A stretch of DNA of 64,000 nt from CAXTSE01 sp035554115. GTDB taxonomy: Bacteria > Actinomycetota > Actinomycetes > Actinomycetales > Microbacteriaceae. The stretch is from positions 32,145-96,144 of the forward strand of contig DATMIW010000006.1 in the NCBI GenBank assembly GCA_035554115.1. The letters run 5' to 3'. Positions 33,778-42,829 of the stretch are shown piece after piece; positions within the stretch are counted from its first letter, which is position 1; each line of letters starts with the position of its first letter. A program made the translations under genes and the position numbers. The notes beneath the pieces were generated by a model. The model ran no database searches and was not told where the DNA came from. It saw nothing but the letters and a program-made list of their open reading frames with translations.

Positions 33778-34491
33778 ATGTTCTTGCCGTGGAAGCTGTG
33801 GTCGAATAGTCGACGAATCATCTCGATCGTTGTCGTCGTCGTTTTCGCCTGCCTGGTCGCTGCCATCGTCATCATCGGTATTCAGGTCCGCGGTACCACT
33901 CCCCTCATTCCCATCACCGCGGGCATAGCCGGAGTAATCGCCCTTGCATCCTTTGCCGTGACTGCCGGTTCGGCCTATGCGACCTGGGTGCGGAATCGTA
34001 AGAAGGACACCCTCGAGGCCTGGCAGAAGTGGATCGACGGCAGCAGAGATGACCGACGCGTCATAACCGACGTGTTCGGTCAGAACAGCGGCGTCAATGA
34101 CGAGCAGGCCATCGCCTTGACCACGGGCCAGCCCATGGTCGTCAACGACCGCACGATGACGAGCAACGAGGTGCGCGAACTCCGACGCACAATTGTTCGC
34201 GTACTTTCAGGCCTCGAACGCCTCGCCGTGGGAATCGAGCATTCGCTGTACGACCTGGACCTCATCATGGAGATAGGCGGAACGATCCTCGTTGCCACCT
34301 TTGACCGGATGAAGCCCTATGTGCTTCGGGTGCAGAACGACCCCGATGAAGATCGGCGAAAAACTAGGGCCTATGTGGGGGTGGCCGCTTTGGTCTCCGA
34401 CTTAGAAAGCGAGTCGGCCCGGCGCAAGCGCAAGTTCTATGACCGAGGTCGGGTACTCCGCATCCGCCGAGCCAGCGGAGGTAGGCTGTGA
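33778..34491 (+). CDS. DUF4760-like protein with two N-terminal membrane helices
   Basis: 237 aa. Helices ISIVVVVVFACLVAAIVIIG and ITAGIAGVIALASFAVTAGS are followed by a cytosolic part with a coiled-coil-like start (RKKDTLEAWQKWIDG) and the segment LRRTIVRVLSGLERLAVGIEHSLYDLDLIM, which resembles DUF4760. The C-terminus is strongly basic (ARRKRKFYDRGRVLRIRR). Base composition is a little more AT-rich than the neighbours. Function unknown. Confidence 0.6.
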   Translation: MFLPWKLWSNSRRIISIVVVVVFACLVAAIVIIGIQVRGTTPLIPITAGIAGVIALASFAVTAGSAYATWVRNRKKDTLEAWQKWIDGSRDDRRVITDVFGQNSGVNDEQAIALTTGQPMVVNDRTMTSNEVRELRRTIVRVLSGLERLAVGIEHSLYDLDLIMEIGGTILVATFDRMKPYVLRVQNDPDEDRRKTRAYVGVAALVSDLESESARRKRKFYDRGRVLRIRRASGGRL

Positions 34492-34493
34492 CC

Positions 34494-34532
34494 ATGAACT
34501 ACTGGAAAGAAGAAGAAGACAACGAGGAGTAG
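34494..34532 (+). CDS. Possible 12-residue acidic micropeptide
   Basis: MNYWKEEEDNEE follows the DUF4760-like gene by 2 bases. GGAGG lies 12 bases before the ATG, in the end of the preceding gene. The composition (7 of 12 acidic) is not random-looking for this GC content, but nothing else supports translation. Confidence 0.25.
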   Translation: MNYWKEEEDNEE

Positions 34533-34539
34533 CGCCTCG

Positions 34540-36081
34540 TTAGCAGCGCGGATCTGAGGCCGGGACCTTGTCGTGGATAAAGTACGCGTCGACAACGCTG
34601 TCGATACAGCTGATCCCGTTGCCGTAGACCGTGTGGCCTTCCCCTTCGTAGCTGATCAGTACGCCGCTTTTGAGAGTGTCAGCCAGCGCAACGGATTGCG
34701 AATACGGAGTCGCCGGGTCGTTCGACGTCCCGATGACGAGGATCGGGCCCGCACCCGCCGCCGCAAATGAGGTCGGGAAGTCGTTCGGTCGCTTATACGG
34801 CCACTGCGAGCACGCGGCCTCGAGCAGCGTGTAGTCGTCGAGTGCGAGGATCCCGCCCACGATCGGACCCTTCTGCTGCATCGCCGCGAGTCCCTGCTGC
34901 AGGGAGATGTCATCGGTACCGATCGTGCCCTCGGCGCAGGTGACGGCGAAGTAGACGTCGATTGACGCATCCAGATACCCGCCCGAGTCACGTCCGTTAT
35001 ATGCGTCCGCAAGTATGAACATGGTGGAGGCATCGCCCGCCTTCAGGTCAGCGAAGGCCTGGCTGAGGAACGACCAACTGCCCTCGTCGTACAGGGTCAC
35101 CGCAATACCGGTTCCCACGGTCGCGGAATCGAGAACGCGGCCATCAGCATCCTGCAGGTGGCGGCTGTCCACTGCGAGTACGAGACGATGCGCCTGCGCC
35201 AGGGCCTGATCGATCGGACCTGAGAACGGGCACTCGGGTCCGGCAAGACAGTTGGCCATATAGGCCCGGAATGCGCTATCAAACCCTGCCATCTGGGTGG
35301 CGAGCTCATCGAAGGTGCCAAACGGCGGCTCCACGGCACCGTCGAGAACCATGCGACCGACCTTCTCGGGGAACAGGTTCGCGTAGATCGTTCCGAGGTA
35401 GGTGCCGAAGGAATAGCCGAGGTAGTTGAGTTTCGTGTCGCCGAGCACGGCACGCATCATGTCCATATCGTGCGCGACGCTGACCGAGTCAATGTGGGCG
35501 AGCAGCTCGCCCGTGTTCTTCTTGCAGGCCGCCACCCAAGAAGCCTGGCGCTTCTGAAGTTCTGCCGCCCAGACATCCGAACCGTATGGCGCGTCATAGG
35601 TGCCGTAGAGGAATTCGTCCCGGTCGGCGGTGTCGGTGTAACACACGATCGGGGTCGAACGGCCGACCCCGCGGGGGTCGAAACCGATCACATCGAAGTT
35701 GCTCTGCACCTTGCGGGTGCCGAAAGAACCGTTCTCATCGTGAACCATGTCATACCCCGAACCGCCGGGACCACCAGGGTTGACAAAAAGGGAGCCGAGC
35801 GACTTTCCCTTGGCTTTCTGACGCGCCAGAGCCAGTTCGATCTGCTCGCCGTCCGGATCGTTCCAGTCGACCGGGGCGATGAGGGTCGTGCAGTCCAGTC
35901 GGTGACCACACGATTTCCACCGGACGTCCTGCTTATAGAACTGCTTCAGATTGGACGCCACTGTTTCGTCGGTGTGAGTCGACACGCTGTGCGAGCTTCC
36001 CGGCAGGGCTGGGAGCAGCGCACACCCAGACAGGGCGACGCTGAGGGTGACGAGGGCGACGACGACGCGGGAGATCTTCAC
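34540..36081 (-). CDS. Exported alpha/beta hydrolase, tripeptidyl-aminopeptidase-like lipoprotein
   Basis: 513 aa. Lipoprotein signal with lipobox LSGC (Cys20). Oxyanion region VNPGGPGGSGYDMV, IGFDPRGVGRSTP, nucleophile elbow GYSFGTYLG, acid residue region GTSNDPATPY and catalytic His in GEGHTVYG. The C-terminal TAP-like domain ends in SDPRC. It resembles Streptomyces SlpD/SlpE-type peptidases, which cleave N-terminal tripeptides outside the cell. Single gene, convergent with the DUF4760-like gene. Confidence 0.88.
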   Translation of the reverse strand: MKISRVVVALVTLSVALSGCALLPALPGSSHSVSTHTDETVASNLKQFYKQDVRWKSCGHRLDCTTLIAPVDWNDPDGEQIELALARQKAKGKSLGSLFVNPGGPGGSGYDMVHDENGSFGTRKVQSNFDVIGFDPRGVGRSTPIVCYTDTADRDEFLYGTYDAPYGSDVWAAELQKRQASWVAACKKNTGELLAHIDSVSVAHDMDMMRAVLGDTKLNYLGYSFGTYLGTIYANLFPEKVGRMVLDGAVEPPFGTFDELATQMAGFDSAFRAYMANCLAGPECPFSGPIDQALAQAHRLVLAVDSRHLQDADGRVLDSATVGTGIAVTLYDEGSWSFLSQAFADLKAGDASTMFILADAYNGRDSGGYLDASIDVYFAVTCAEGTIGTDDISLQQGLAAMQQKGPIVGGILALDDYTLLEAACSQWPYKRPNDFPTSFAAAGAGPILVIGTSNDPATPYSQSVALADTLKSGVLISYEGEGHTVYGNGISCIDSVVDAYFIHDKVPASDPRC

Positions 36082-36142
36082 GGGGTCCTTTCGATGGCGC
36101 CAGCCAGCCTAGATGCGCCCCTGGCTGATCCGGGCGAATCGA

Positions 36143-36994
36143 CTAGCTCGGGAAATGGCGCGGGGGCTGACGGCCGGTGCGCGCCATCCATGCGGCCTCA
36201 TACGCTTCACGCACGGGGCGCCAGCTCGCGTCGACGGCGGCGACACCGCGCGCCTGCAGCACCTCGAGGTCGGCCAGCCACCAGATGCGCTCGGCGCTCG
36301 AGGTTGTCCATTCCGAGAAGCGATGCAGCTGCAAATCGGCGAGCGCCGCCGGTTCATCGACCGAGGCGACAGCGCCGAGCGTCAGCTCACGCAGGCGCAG
36401 CAGTTCACGCAGCACGCCAAATCCACTGACGCGCTGCGCATGCTCAATCGTGAGTCGTTCGAGACGGCGCGCAGAGGTGATACCCGTCAGGTCAAACGCG
36501 GGTGCCTCCTGCAGCCACAGCGAGCGGAGCGTTTGCGGGGAGCTGAGCGGCGGCATACCCGGCATTGCGCGGCATGCCACCAGCCGCAGCGACTCGACCC
36601 GCGTCGGGTGTTCGGCAAACAGCACAGGCTCGGGATGCCAGACCGACACATCATGAACATGCGGTGCCGAAATGGCCGAACCCGCCGCACGCCAGGCCCC
36701 CAAGGACGCGAATGTCACAGTCTGCAGCAGGGGCAGTCCTGACAGATCGACGACCGGTGTGCGATCCCGGATCTCAAGGGTCAGACCGCGCAGGGCCGTC
36801 GCGTTCGCGAGCGGACCCAGGTCTCGCACCCGGGGATCGCCGACGCGCAGACGCTGCACTACATCCGCAATGCGTTCGAAAAACGCGAGACTGCCATCGG
36901 GCGCGACCTGAATGTCGAGATCGGCACCGGCTGCCAGGCGCTCGACATCCGCGGCATCCGGAACTGTGCCGTCGACGACGACCGCATCCCTCAT
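36143..36994 (-). CDS. Leucine-rich-repeat-like protein of unknown function
   Basis: 283 aa, soluble. The body is a series of about 20-24-residue units with aliphatic spacing, e.g. LGPLANATALRGLTLEIRD, VDLSGLPLLQTVTFASLG, VESLRLVACRAMPG, LRSLWLQEAPAFDLTG, LERLTIEHAQRVSGFG, LRELTLGAVASVD, suggesting a short leucine-rich solenoid. No signal peptide. It starts 10 bases after sucD, so it is probably the third gene of the sucC-sucD transcript. Confidence 0.6.
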   Translation of the reverse strand: MRDAVVVDGTVPDAADVERLAAGADLDIQVAPDGSLAFFERIADVVQRLRVGDPRVRDLGPLANATALRGLTLEIRDRTPVVDLSGLPLLQTVTFASLGAWRAAGSAISAPHVHDVSVWHPEPVLFAEHPTRVESLRLVACRAMPGMPPLSSPQTLRSLWLQEAPAFDLTGITSARRLERLTIEHAQRVSGFGVLRELLRLRELTLGAVASVDEPAALADLQLHRFSEWTTSSAERIWWLADLEVLQARGVAAVDASWRPVREAYEAAWMARTGRQPPRHFPS

Positions 36995-37004
36995 GGCTGT
37001 CAGA

Positions 37005-37898
37005 TTAAGCCCCCAGGCTGGCGATGATCTCGCGCATCAACGCCGCCGTCTCGCTCGGAGTTTTACCGACGCGTACGCCGGCCGCCTCGAGGGCCTCCTT
37101 CTTCGCCTGAGCGGTGCCCGCCGATCCGGAGACAATTGCGCCCGCGTGCCCCATGGTCTTGCCCTCGGGCGCTGTAAAGCCGGCGACATAACCGACGACC
37201 GGCTTCGTGACGTATTCGCTAATGAAGTCGGCGGCGCGCTCTTCGGCGTCTCCGCCGATCTCGCCGATCATGACGATCGCCTTCGTGTCGGGGTCATCCT
37301 GGAACGCCCGCAGCGCGTCGATATGGGTCGTGCCGACGATCGGGTCGCCGCCGATGCCAATAGCTGTCGAGAACCCCAGATCGCGCAACTCGAACATCAT
37401 CTGGTAGGTGAGCGTGCCCGACTTCGACACGAGACCGATCGGACCGGGACCGGTGATGTTGTTCGGGGTGATGCCGACCAACGACTCGCCGGGGGTGATG
37501 ATGCCCGGGCAGTTCGGGCCGATGATGCGCGTCGTGCCCTTCTCCCGCGCATACGCCCAGGCCCCGGCGGTGTCCTGCACGGGGATGCCCTCGGTGATCA
37601 CGACAAGGAGCGGGATTTCGGCGTCGATTGCCTCGATCATCGCGTCTTTCGCGAACACCGGGGGTACAAAAATGATCGACACGTCGGCGCCGGTCTTCTC
37701 GATCGCCTCGGCGACGGTGCCAAAGACGGGAAGCGTAATGCCACCATCGTGCTCAACTGTGGTGCCCGCCTTGCGGGCGTTGACACCGCCCACGACCTGG
37801 GTGCCCGCCTTGAGCATCAGGGCGGTGTGCTTCGTCCCTTCACCGCCGGTGATGCCCTGGACGATGACCTTAGAGTTCTTGGTCAGGAAGATCGACAT
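37005..37898 (-). CDS. sucD: Succinyl-CoA synthetase subunit alpha
   Basis: 297 aa. CoA-binding N-domain FLTKNSKVIVQGITGGEGTKHT, IIGPNCPGIITPGE, and the phosphorylated His region GHAGAIVSGSAGTAQAKKEAL. Converts succinyl-CoA to succinate with NTP formation, together with SucC, encoded 48 bases upstream. Confidence 0.96.
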   Translation of the reverse strand: MSIFLTKNSKVIVQGITGGEGTKHTALMLKAGTQVVGGVNARKAGTTVEHDGGITLPVFGTVAEAIEKTGADVSIIFVPPVFAKDAMIEAIDAEIPLLVVITEGIPVQDTAGAWAYAREKGTTRIIGPNCPGIITPGESLVGITPNNITGPGPIGLVSKSGTLTYQMMFELRDLGFSTAIGIGGDPIVGTTHIDALRAFQDDPDTKAIVMIGEIGGDAEERAADFISEYVTKPVVGYVAGFTAPEGKTMGHAGAIVSGSAGTAQAKKEALEAAGVRVGKTPSETAALMREIIASLGA

Positions 37899-37946
37899 TC
37901 TTCTTCTTTCGGTCGTGTGATCGGGTTTCGATGCGCCGCTTCGCGG

Positions 37947-39116
37947 CTACTCACCGGCGTGGGCGAGTTCGGCAGCCTTGTCGGCGCCCTGATCCATCGT
38001 GGCCGCGACGGTGACGAGCGGGTGCCGTGCGCTGCGGAGGATCGCGTGCCCCTCGTCGACCCGGTTGCCGTCGAGGCGCACCACAAGCGGCTTCGCTGCG
38101 TTGTCGCCGAGCATCTCGAGGGCCTTGACGATGCCTTCTGCAACGGCGTCGCACGCGGTGATACCGCCGAAAACGTTGACGAACACGCTCTTCACCTGCG
38201 GGTCGCCCAGGATCACATCGAGACCCGCCGCCATAACCTCGGCCGACGCGCCACCGCCAATGTCGAGGAAGTTCGCCGGCCGCACACCGCCGTGCCGCTC
38301 ACCGGCGTAAGCAACGACATCGAGCGTGCTCATCACGAGCCCCGCACCGTTGCCGATGATGCCGACTTCGCCATCCAGTTTCACGTAGTTGAGGTCATTC
38401 GCCTTGGCCTTCGCCTCGAGCGGGTCCGCATGTGCCGTGTCTTCGAGGGCCGCATGCTCCGGATGACGGAAATCGGCGTTCTCATCGAAACTGACCTTGC
38501 CGTCGAGGGCGATCACCTCGCCGGCACCCGTCAACACGAGCGGGTTTACCTCGACGAGGGTCGCGTCCTCGCCGAGATAAACCTCATAGAGCTTGACGAA
38601 AACCGGGGCGACTTTGTCGACGAGTTCGGCGGGGAATTTTGCCTCGATGGCGATCTCTTTCGCCTTGGCGAGATCGATGCCGGTCAACGGACTGACGTCG
38701 ACCCGTGCCAGCGCCTCGGGCCGTTCGACGGCGAGAATCTCGATCTCAACCCCGCCCTCAAAACTCGCGAGCGACAGATAGGAGCGATTGGCACGGTCGA
38801 GGAGTACCGAGAAGTAATACTCCTCGGCAATGTCTGCACCAGCGGCGACCATGACCCGCTCGACAGTGTGGCCCTTGATGTCCATCCCGAGGATCGCCTG
38901 GGCGGCCGCCTCGGCGTCATCCGGAGTCTTCGCGACCTTGACTCCCCCGGCCTTGCCGCGGCCACCGATCTTCACCTGAGCTTTGACAACCGTCACCCCG
39001 CCCAGCTTCTCGGCAGCGGCCCGCGCCTCGGCAGGCGTGTCGGCCACAATCCCCGGAAGGACGGGGACACCGTACTTCTCGAAGAGATCACGTGCCTGGT
39101 ACTCGAAGAGATCCAC
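37947..39116 (-). CDS. sucC: Succinyl-CoA synthetase subunit beta (ADP-forming)
   Basis: 389 aa. Begins at GTG (VDLFEYQARDLFEKYGVPV) with GAGGAAG upstream; longer in-frame extension is not family-like. ATP-grasp text VVKAQVKIGGRGKAGGVK, LVEVNPLVLTG, and GNGAGLVMSTLDVVAYAGE with FLDIGGGAS. A CTCGACGTCGAG palindrome lies 14 bases before the start codon. Confidence 0.96.
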   Translation of the reverse strand: MDLFEYQARDLFEKYGVPVLPGIVADTPAEARAAAEKLGGVTVVKAQVKIGGRGKAGGVKVAKTPDDAEAAAQAILGMDIKGHTVERVMVAAGADIAEEYYFSVLLDRANRSYLSLASFEGGVEIEILAVERPEALARVDVSPLTGIDLAKAKEIAIEAKFPAELVDKVAPVFVKLYEVYLGEDATLVEVNPLVLTGAGEVIALDGKVSFDENADFRHPEHAALEDTAHADPLEAKAKANDLNYVKLDGEVGIIGNGAGLVMSTLDVVAYAGERHGGVRPANFLDIGGGASAEVMAAGLDVILGDPQVKSVFVNVFGGITACDAVAEGIVKALEMLGDNAAKPLVVRLDGNRVDEGHAILRSARHPLVTVAATMDQGADKAAELAHAGE

Positions 39117-39129
39117 GATATTTCTACTT

Positions 39130-39143
39130 CCTCGACGTCGAGA
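39130..39143. promoter_or_regulatory. CTCGACGTCGAG palindrome upstream of sucC
   Basis: CCTCGACGTCGAGA, with a perfect 12-bp core at 39131-39142. It fits the pattern TCTYGAYRTCRAGA seen before icd and sdhC in 13 of 14 positions, but this core is common in GC-rich DNA, so the match is weaker evidence. It sits between sucC and the divergent MFS gene. Confidence 0.4.
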
Positions 39144-39195
39144 GACTGGAGCCTCCCGCACTCTACCGGCACAGCTCGACACTTAGGCTGAGTGG

Positions 39196-40440
39196 ATGAG
39201 ATTCGCCGCGCTCCGCGCTCGCTGGTATCGCGGCTACCTCACCGGCGGAACTCTGACGATGGCGGGCGACCACGCGGAGCACGCCCTCACGTACTGGGTC
39301 ATGTGGCAGTACTTTCACTCACCCCTGCTTGCGGGATTTGCCGTCGTCAGCCACTGGGTTCCGCACCTGTTCTTCTCCATTCCGTTCGGTGCACTCGCCG
39401 ACCGGTTCGACTGCCGCAGGATCATTCAGCTGTCGCTGGGCCTGTTCATCGTCGCGTCGCTCGGCTGGGGCATTTTGATCCTCAGTGGCACCCTGCAGCC
39501 ATGGCATTGCGTTGTGCTTCTGCTTGTTCACGGCTTTGCCAGTGCCCTCTGGAATCCGGCCGACGGCGTATTGATCTATGACATTGCAGGAAAAGACGAG
39601 TTGCCGAGCGCTGTGCGTTTGATGGCAACCGGGATGAGTCTCGGTCAGCTCATCGGGCCGGGTTTCGGCGCCGTTCTGCTGTTCACTGTGGGGTCAGGCA
39701 TCGGGATGTTCATCAATGTCGCCCTGTACCTGCCGTTCGTGATCTACCTGTTTGTTATGCCGCTCGATGGGCACCACCATCGCGCCGAAGCTCCCCCTCG
39801 ACTCAAGTTTCGAGACGTTTTCAGCGTGCTGCCCCAGCTGCCTCGCTACCCGGCGATCCTGGCCGTGATGATCATGCAGGCCGCGCTGGGAATCTTCATC
39901 GGCGTGGCCCTTTTGCCCCTGCTTCCTGAATTCGGTGAGTTGCTCGGGCTACAGGATTCCGGCCTGGGGTACGGGCTGCTCCTGATTGCCACCTCTGTGG
40001 GTGCCGTTTCGGGAGGGCTTGCGATGGAGTCGATCGGACGCATCCGCGCCAGCGCAAAATTGGCGATCCTCAGCACGGCACTTTTCGCCGTCTGCACCCT
40101 GGTCTTCGCGCTCTCGCGGAGTTTCCCGCTCTCAATCGCTGCGCTCGTCGTCGCCGGGGCTTCAACAATCGTTGCCGCGTCGACTTCGCAAACGATCGTG
40201 CAGCTCCAGTCCCCCTCCGCCGAACGTGGACGGTTCATGGGCGCGTTCTCGATGACCGGAATGGGCTCGCGCGCCGGTTCCGGCATCCTGATCGGCGGGC
40301 TCGGTCTCCTCGTCGGGGTGCCGTCTGCCGTCGCGATCGCCGCGGGGGCGCTGCTTGCCAGTGCGGCGATCCTGATGCTCATTGTCGCCGCGAGGGGCCG
40401 CGACCGAGCGGTTACAGCTTCTCTATCGGAGCAATCTTGA
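39196..40440 (+). CDS. MFS transporter (MFS_3 / enterobactin-exporter-like)
   Basis: 414 aa, about 12 helices. Text typical of this subgroup: FRALRARWYRGYLTGG-like N-terminus, motif A FSIPFGALADRFDCRRII, SALWNPADGVLIYDIAGKDELPSAVRL and IGPGFGAVLLF. Exporter of unknown substrate. Its 3' end overlaps the convergent pcrA gene by 29 bases. Confidence 0.85.
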   Translation: MRFAALRARWYRGYLTGGTLTMAGDHAEHALTYWVMWQYFHSPLLAGFAVVSHWVPHLFFSIPFGALADRFDCRRIIQLSLGLFIVASLGWGILILSGTLQPWHCVVLLLVHGFASALWNPADGVLIYDIAGKDELPSAVRLMATGMSLGQLIGPGFGAVLLFTVGSGIGMFINVALYLPFVIYLFVMPLDGHHHRAEAPPRLKFRDVFSVLPQLPRYPAILAVMIMQAALGIFIGVALLPLLPEFGELLGLQDSGLGYGLLLIATSVGAVSGGLAMESIGRIRASAKLAILSTALFAVCTLVFALSRSFPLSIAALVVAGASTIVAASTSQTIVQLQSPSAERGRFMGAFSMTGMGSRAGSGILIGGLGLLVGVPSAVAIAAGALLASAAILMLIVAARGRDRAVTASLSEQS

Positions 40441-42829
40441 TCAGCAGTCGTTTGCGGCCCGCTGTATCGAACTGAACTTCGGCAATGCTCTTCGGGCCAT
40501 TGTCGGTGACGTCGGTGACGCGTCCGTCCCCAAAATCGACGTGACGGATGCGGTCGCCGACAGCCAGCGTGAGGTCACCATTGTCGCGCACCGCATTCGT
40601 GACCGCCGAGGTCCACTCGGTCTTCGTGCGGGGCGCCGGAGGCAGCGAGGTCGAATAGCTGAAGCCTTTGGCCGGGCCCCCTGCGTATCCGCGCGCGTTG
40701 AGGGCCCGCGGACGAGTTCCGTTGCGAGAGGTGGCGTCGCCGGGACTTTGTCGCCAATCAATGAGATCGGCAGGGATTTCGTTGAGGTAGCGGCTCGGCA
40801 TGGCAACGCTCGTGTCGCCGAAGGTGGATCGCGTCATCGCGAGCGAGAGGAACAGGCGCTTGCGGGCACGGGTGATGCCCACGTAGAAGAGCCGGCGTTC
40901 TTCGGCGAGGCCCCCCGGCTCCCCCGACGACATGCGGTGCGGCAGCAGATCTTCTTCGACGCCCGTGAGGAAGACGTGATCGTATTCGAGACCTTTGGCT
41001 GTGTGTAGCGTCATGATCGACACCGAGCCGTCGTCGTCATCGATTTCGTCGGCGGCGGCGAACAGCGCGGTCTCGGTGAGGAACTCGATGAGCACGCCCT
41101 CGGGATTCTTCGTACGGAACTCTTTCGTCTGCGCGACGAGCTCTTCGAGGTTTTCGGCGCGCGCCTCATCCTGCGCATCTCCGCTCGTGCGCAGGGCCTT
41201 GAGGTAGCCGGTGCGGTCGAGCAGCCCGACGAGGATGTCGGCGGGCGCCGCGGTCTCAGCCGTCGCGCCGATCTCGTCGAGGATTGTCGAGAGGTCGAGG
41301 ATTGCGGCGGTGAGTTTGGGGCCGAAGCCAAGCTGTGCGGCGTCTCGGAGAGCTTCGCGCAGGGAAACCCCGAGCCGGTCGGCGTGAGCTTGCAGGGTGG
41401 CTTCGGTCGCGGGGCCGATTCCGCGGCGCGGCACGTTCATGACGCGTCGGAGGGCCAGGTCGTCGAGGGGGTTGGCTACCTGGATGAGGTAGGCCATCGC
41501 ATCCTTGATCTCGGCGCGTTCGTAGAACTTGGTGCCGCCGGGAATCCGGTAGGGGATGCCGGAGCGGATGAAGATTTCTTCCAGGGGTCGCGTCTGCGCG
41601 TTCGTGCGGACGAAGACGGCGACATCGTCGTAGCTGCTGCCTTTCGTGCGCAGAGCTTCGATCTCGTCGGCGACGAACTGGGCCTCGTCGTGGCCGGAAT
41701 ACCCGGTGTAGCCGGTGATCGGATCGCCGGCGCCGACTGTCGTGAACAGGTTCTTGGCGGTGCGGTCGAAGTTGTTGGCGATAACGGCGTTGGCCGCGTC
41801 GAGGATGTTCTGCGTCGAGCGGTAGTTCTGTTCGAGCAGGATGACCTTCGAGTTGGGGAAGTCGCGCTCGAACTCGGTGATGTTGCGAATATCGGCGCCG
41901 CGGAAGGCGTATATCGACTGGTCGGAGTCACCGACAACCGTCAGCGAGGCGCGCGGGATGCCACCCTCCGCATCCAGACGCATGCGCGTGTCGGCGGGGA
42001 CGTGCTCGGGTTTCACCGGGCGAACCAACTCGCGAATGAGGGAATACTGCGCGTGATTGGTGTCCTGGTATTCGTCGACCAACACGTGCCGGAAGCGGCG
42101 CTGGTAGAGCGCCGCAACGTCGGGGAAGGCGCGGAACAGATGGACGGTTTCGCCGATGAGGTCGTCGAAATCCATCGCGTTGGCACGGCGCAGGCCCGCT
42201 GTGTATTCGCGGAAGATCTCGAGGAACAGGGCCTCTTTGGGGTCGTCGTAATTGGCGGAGCGCGCGAAAGTGTCGACATCGCCGAGTTCGTTCTTGATTT
42301 TGGAGATGCGCCCCGCTGTACCGGCGACAGTGAAGCCCATCGTGTCGGCGTCGCGCATTTTGAGGATGCGTTTGATGAGCGCGCGGCTGTCGGCGGTGTC
42401 GTAGATGGTGAAGGAGCCGGATGCGTTTCTGTCGCCCAGACCCATGACCTGGGCTTGACGCCGCAGGATACGCACGCACGCGGAGTGGAAGGTGCTGACC
42501 CACATGCCGTCGGCTGCCTGGCCGATGAGGGTGCCGATCCGCTCGCGCATTTCGGCGGCGGCCTTATTGGTGAAGGTGATCGCGAGAATCTGGCTCGGCC
42601 AGGCTTCGCGACTGTGGATGAGGCTGGCGATACGCCGCGTGAGCACGCTCGTCTTGCCGGAGCCGGCACCCGCGACGATGAGCAGCGATTCGCCGCGATA
42701 GCTGACAGCTTCCCGTTGTTGCGGGTTGAGGCCGTCGAGCAGCGCGTCGTTGATCGTGGGGGCGTCCACTGGAGCCTCCGTACCCGGCAGCCCCGGGTCG
42801 GTGTCGAAGCCATCCAGCACGAAAGTCAT
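40412..42829 (-). CDS. pcrA: UvrD/PcrA-type ATP-dependent DNA helicase
   Basis: 805 aa superfamily-1 3'-5' helicase for repair and replication restart. Motifs: LNPQQREAV (Q), IVAGAGSGKTSVLTRRI (Walker A), VDEYQDTNHAQY (II), VVGDSDQSIYAFRGADI (III), LEQNYRSTQNIL (IV), VSIMTLHTAKGLEYDHVFL (V), EERRLFYVGITRARKRL (VI). The C-terminal tail (GDRIRHVDFGDGRVTDV ... AEVQFDTAGRKRLLIKIAPIEKL) is the PcrA Tudor-like domain that contacts RNA polymerase. Start overlaps the GDPD stop as ATGA. Confidence 0.96.
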   Translation of the reverse strand: MTFVLDGFDTDPGLPGTEAPVDAPTINDALLDGLNPQQREAVSYRGESLLIVAGAGSGKTSVLTRRIASLIHSREAWPSQILAITFTNKAAAEMRERIGTLIGQAADGMWVSTFHSACVRILRRQAQVMGLGDRNASGSFTIYDTADSRALIKRILKMRDADTMGFTVAGTAGRISKIKNELGDVDTFARSANYDDPKEALFLEIFREYTAGLRRANAMDFDDLIGETVHLFRAFPDVAALYQRRFRHVLVDEYQDTNHAQYSLIRELVRPVKPEHVPADTRMRLDAEGGIPRASLTVVGDSDQSIYAFRGADIRNITEFERDFPNSKVILLEQNYRSTQNILDAANAVIANNFDRTAKNLFTTVGAGDPITGYTGYSGHDEAQFVADEIEALRTKGSSYDDVAVFVRTNAQTRPLEEIFIRSGIPYRIPGGTKFYERAEIKDAMAYLIQVANPLDDLALRRVMNVPRRGIGPATEATLQAHADRLGVSLREALRDAAQLGFGPKLTAAILDLSTILDEIGATAETAAPADILVGLLDRTGYLKALRTSGDAQDEARAENLEELVAQTKEFRTKNPEGVLIEFLTETALFAAADEIDDDDGSVSIMTLHTAKGLEYDHVFLTGVEEDLLPHRMSSGEPGGLAEERRLFYVGITRARKRLFLSLAMTRSTFGDTSVAMPSRYLNEIPADLIDWRQSPGDATSRNGTRPRALNARGYAGGPAKGFSYSTSLPPAPRTKTEWTSAVTNAVRDNGDLTLAVGDRIRHVDFGDGRVTDVTDNGPKSIAEVQFDTAGRKRLLIKIAPIEKL

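Noticed and set aside
36912..39191. Long open frame (759 codons) on the + strand opposite sucC and sucD
   Set aside because: It is antisense to two genes with clear family motifs. Such frames are an effect of GC-rich codon bias. The translated sequence is rich in Arg/His/Asp with no domain.
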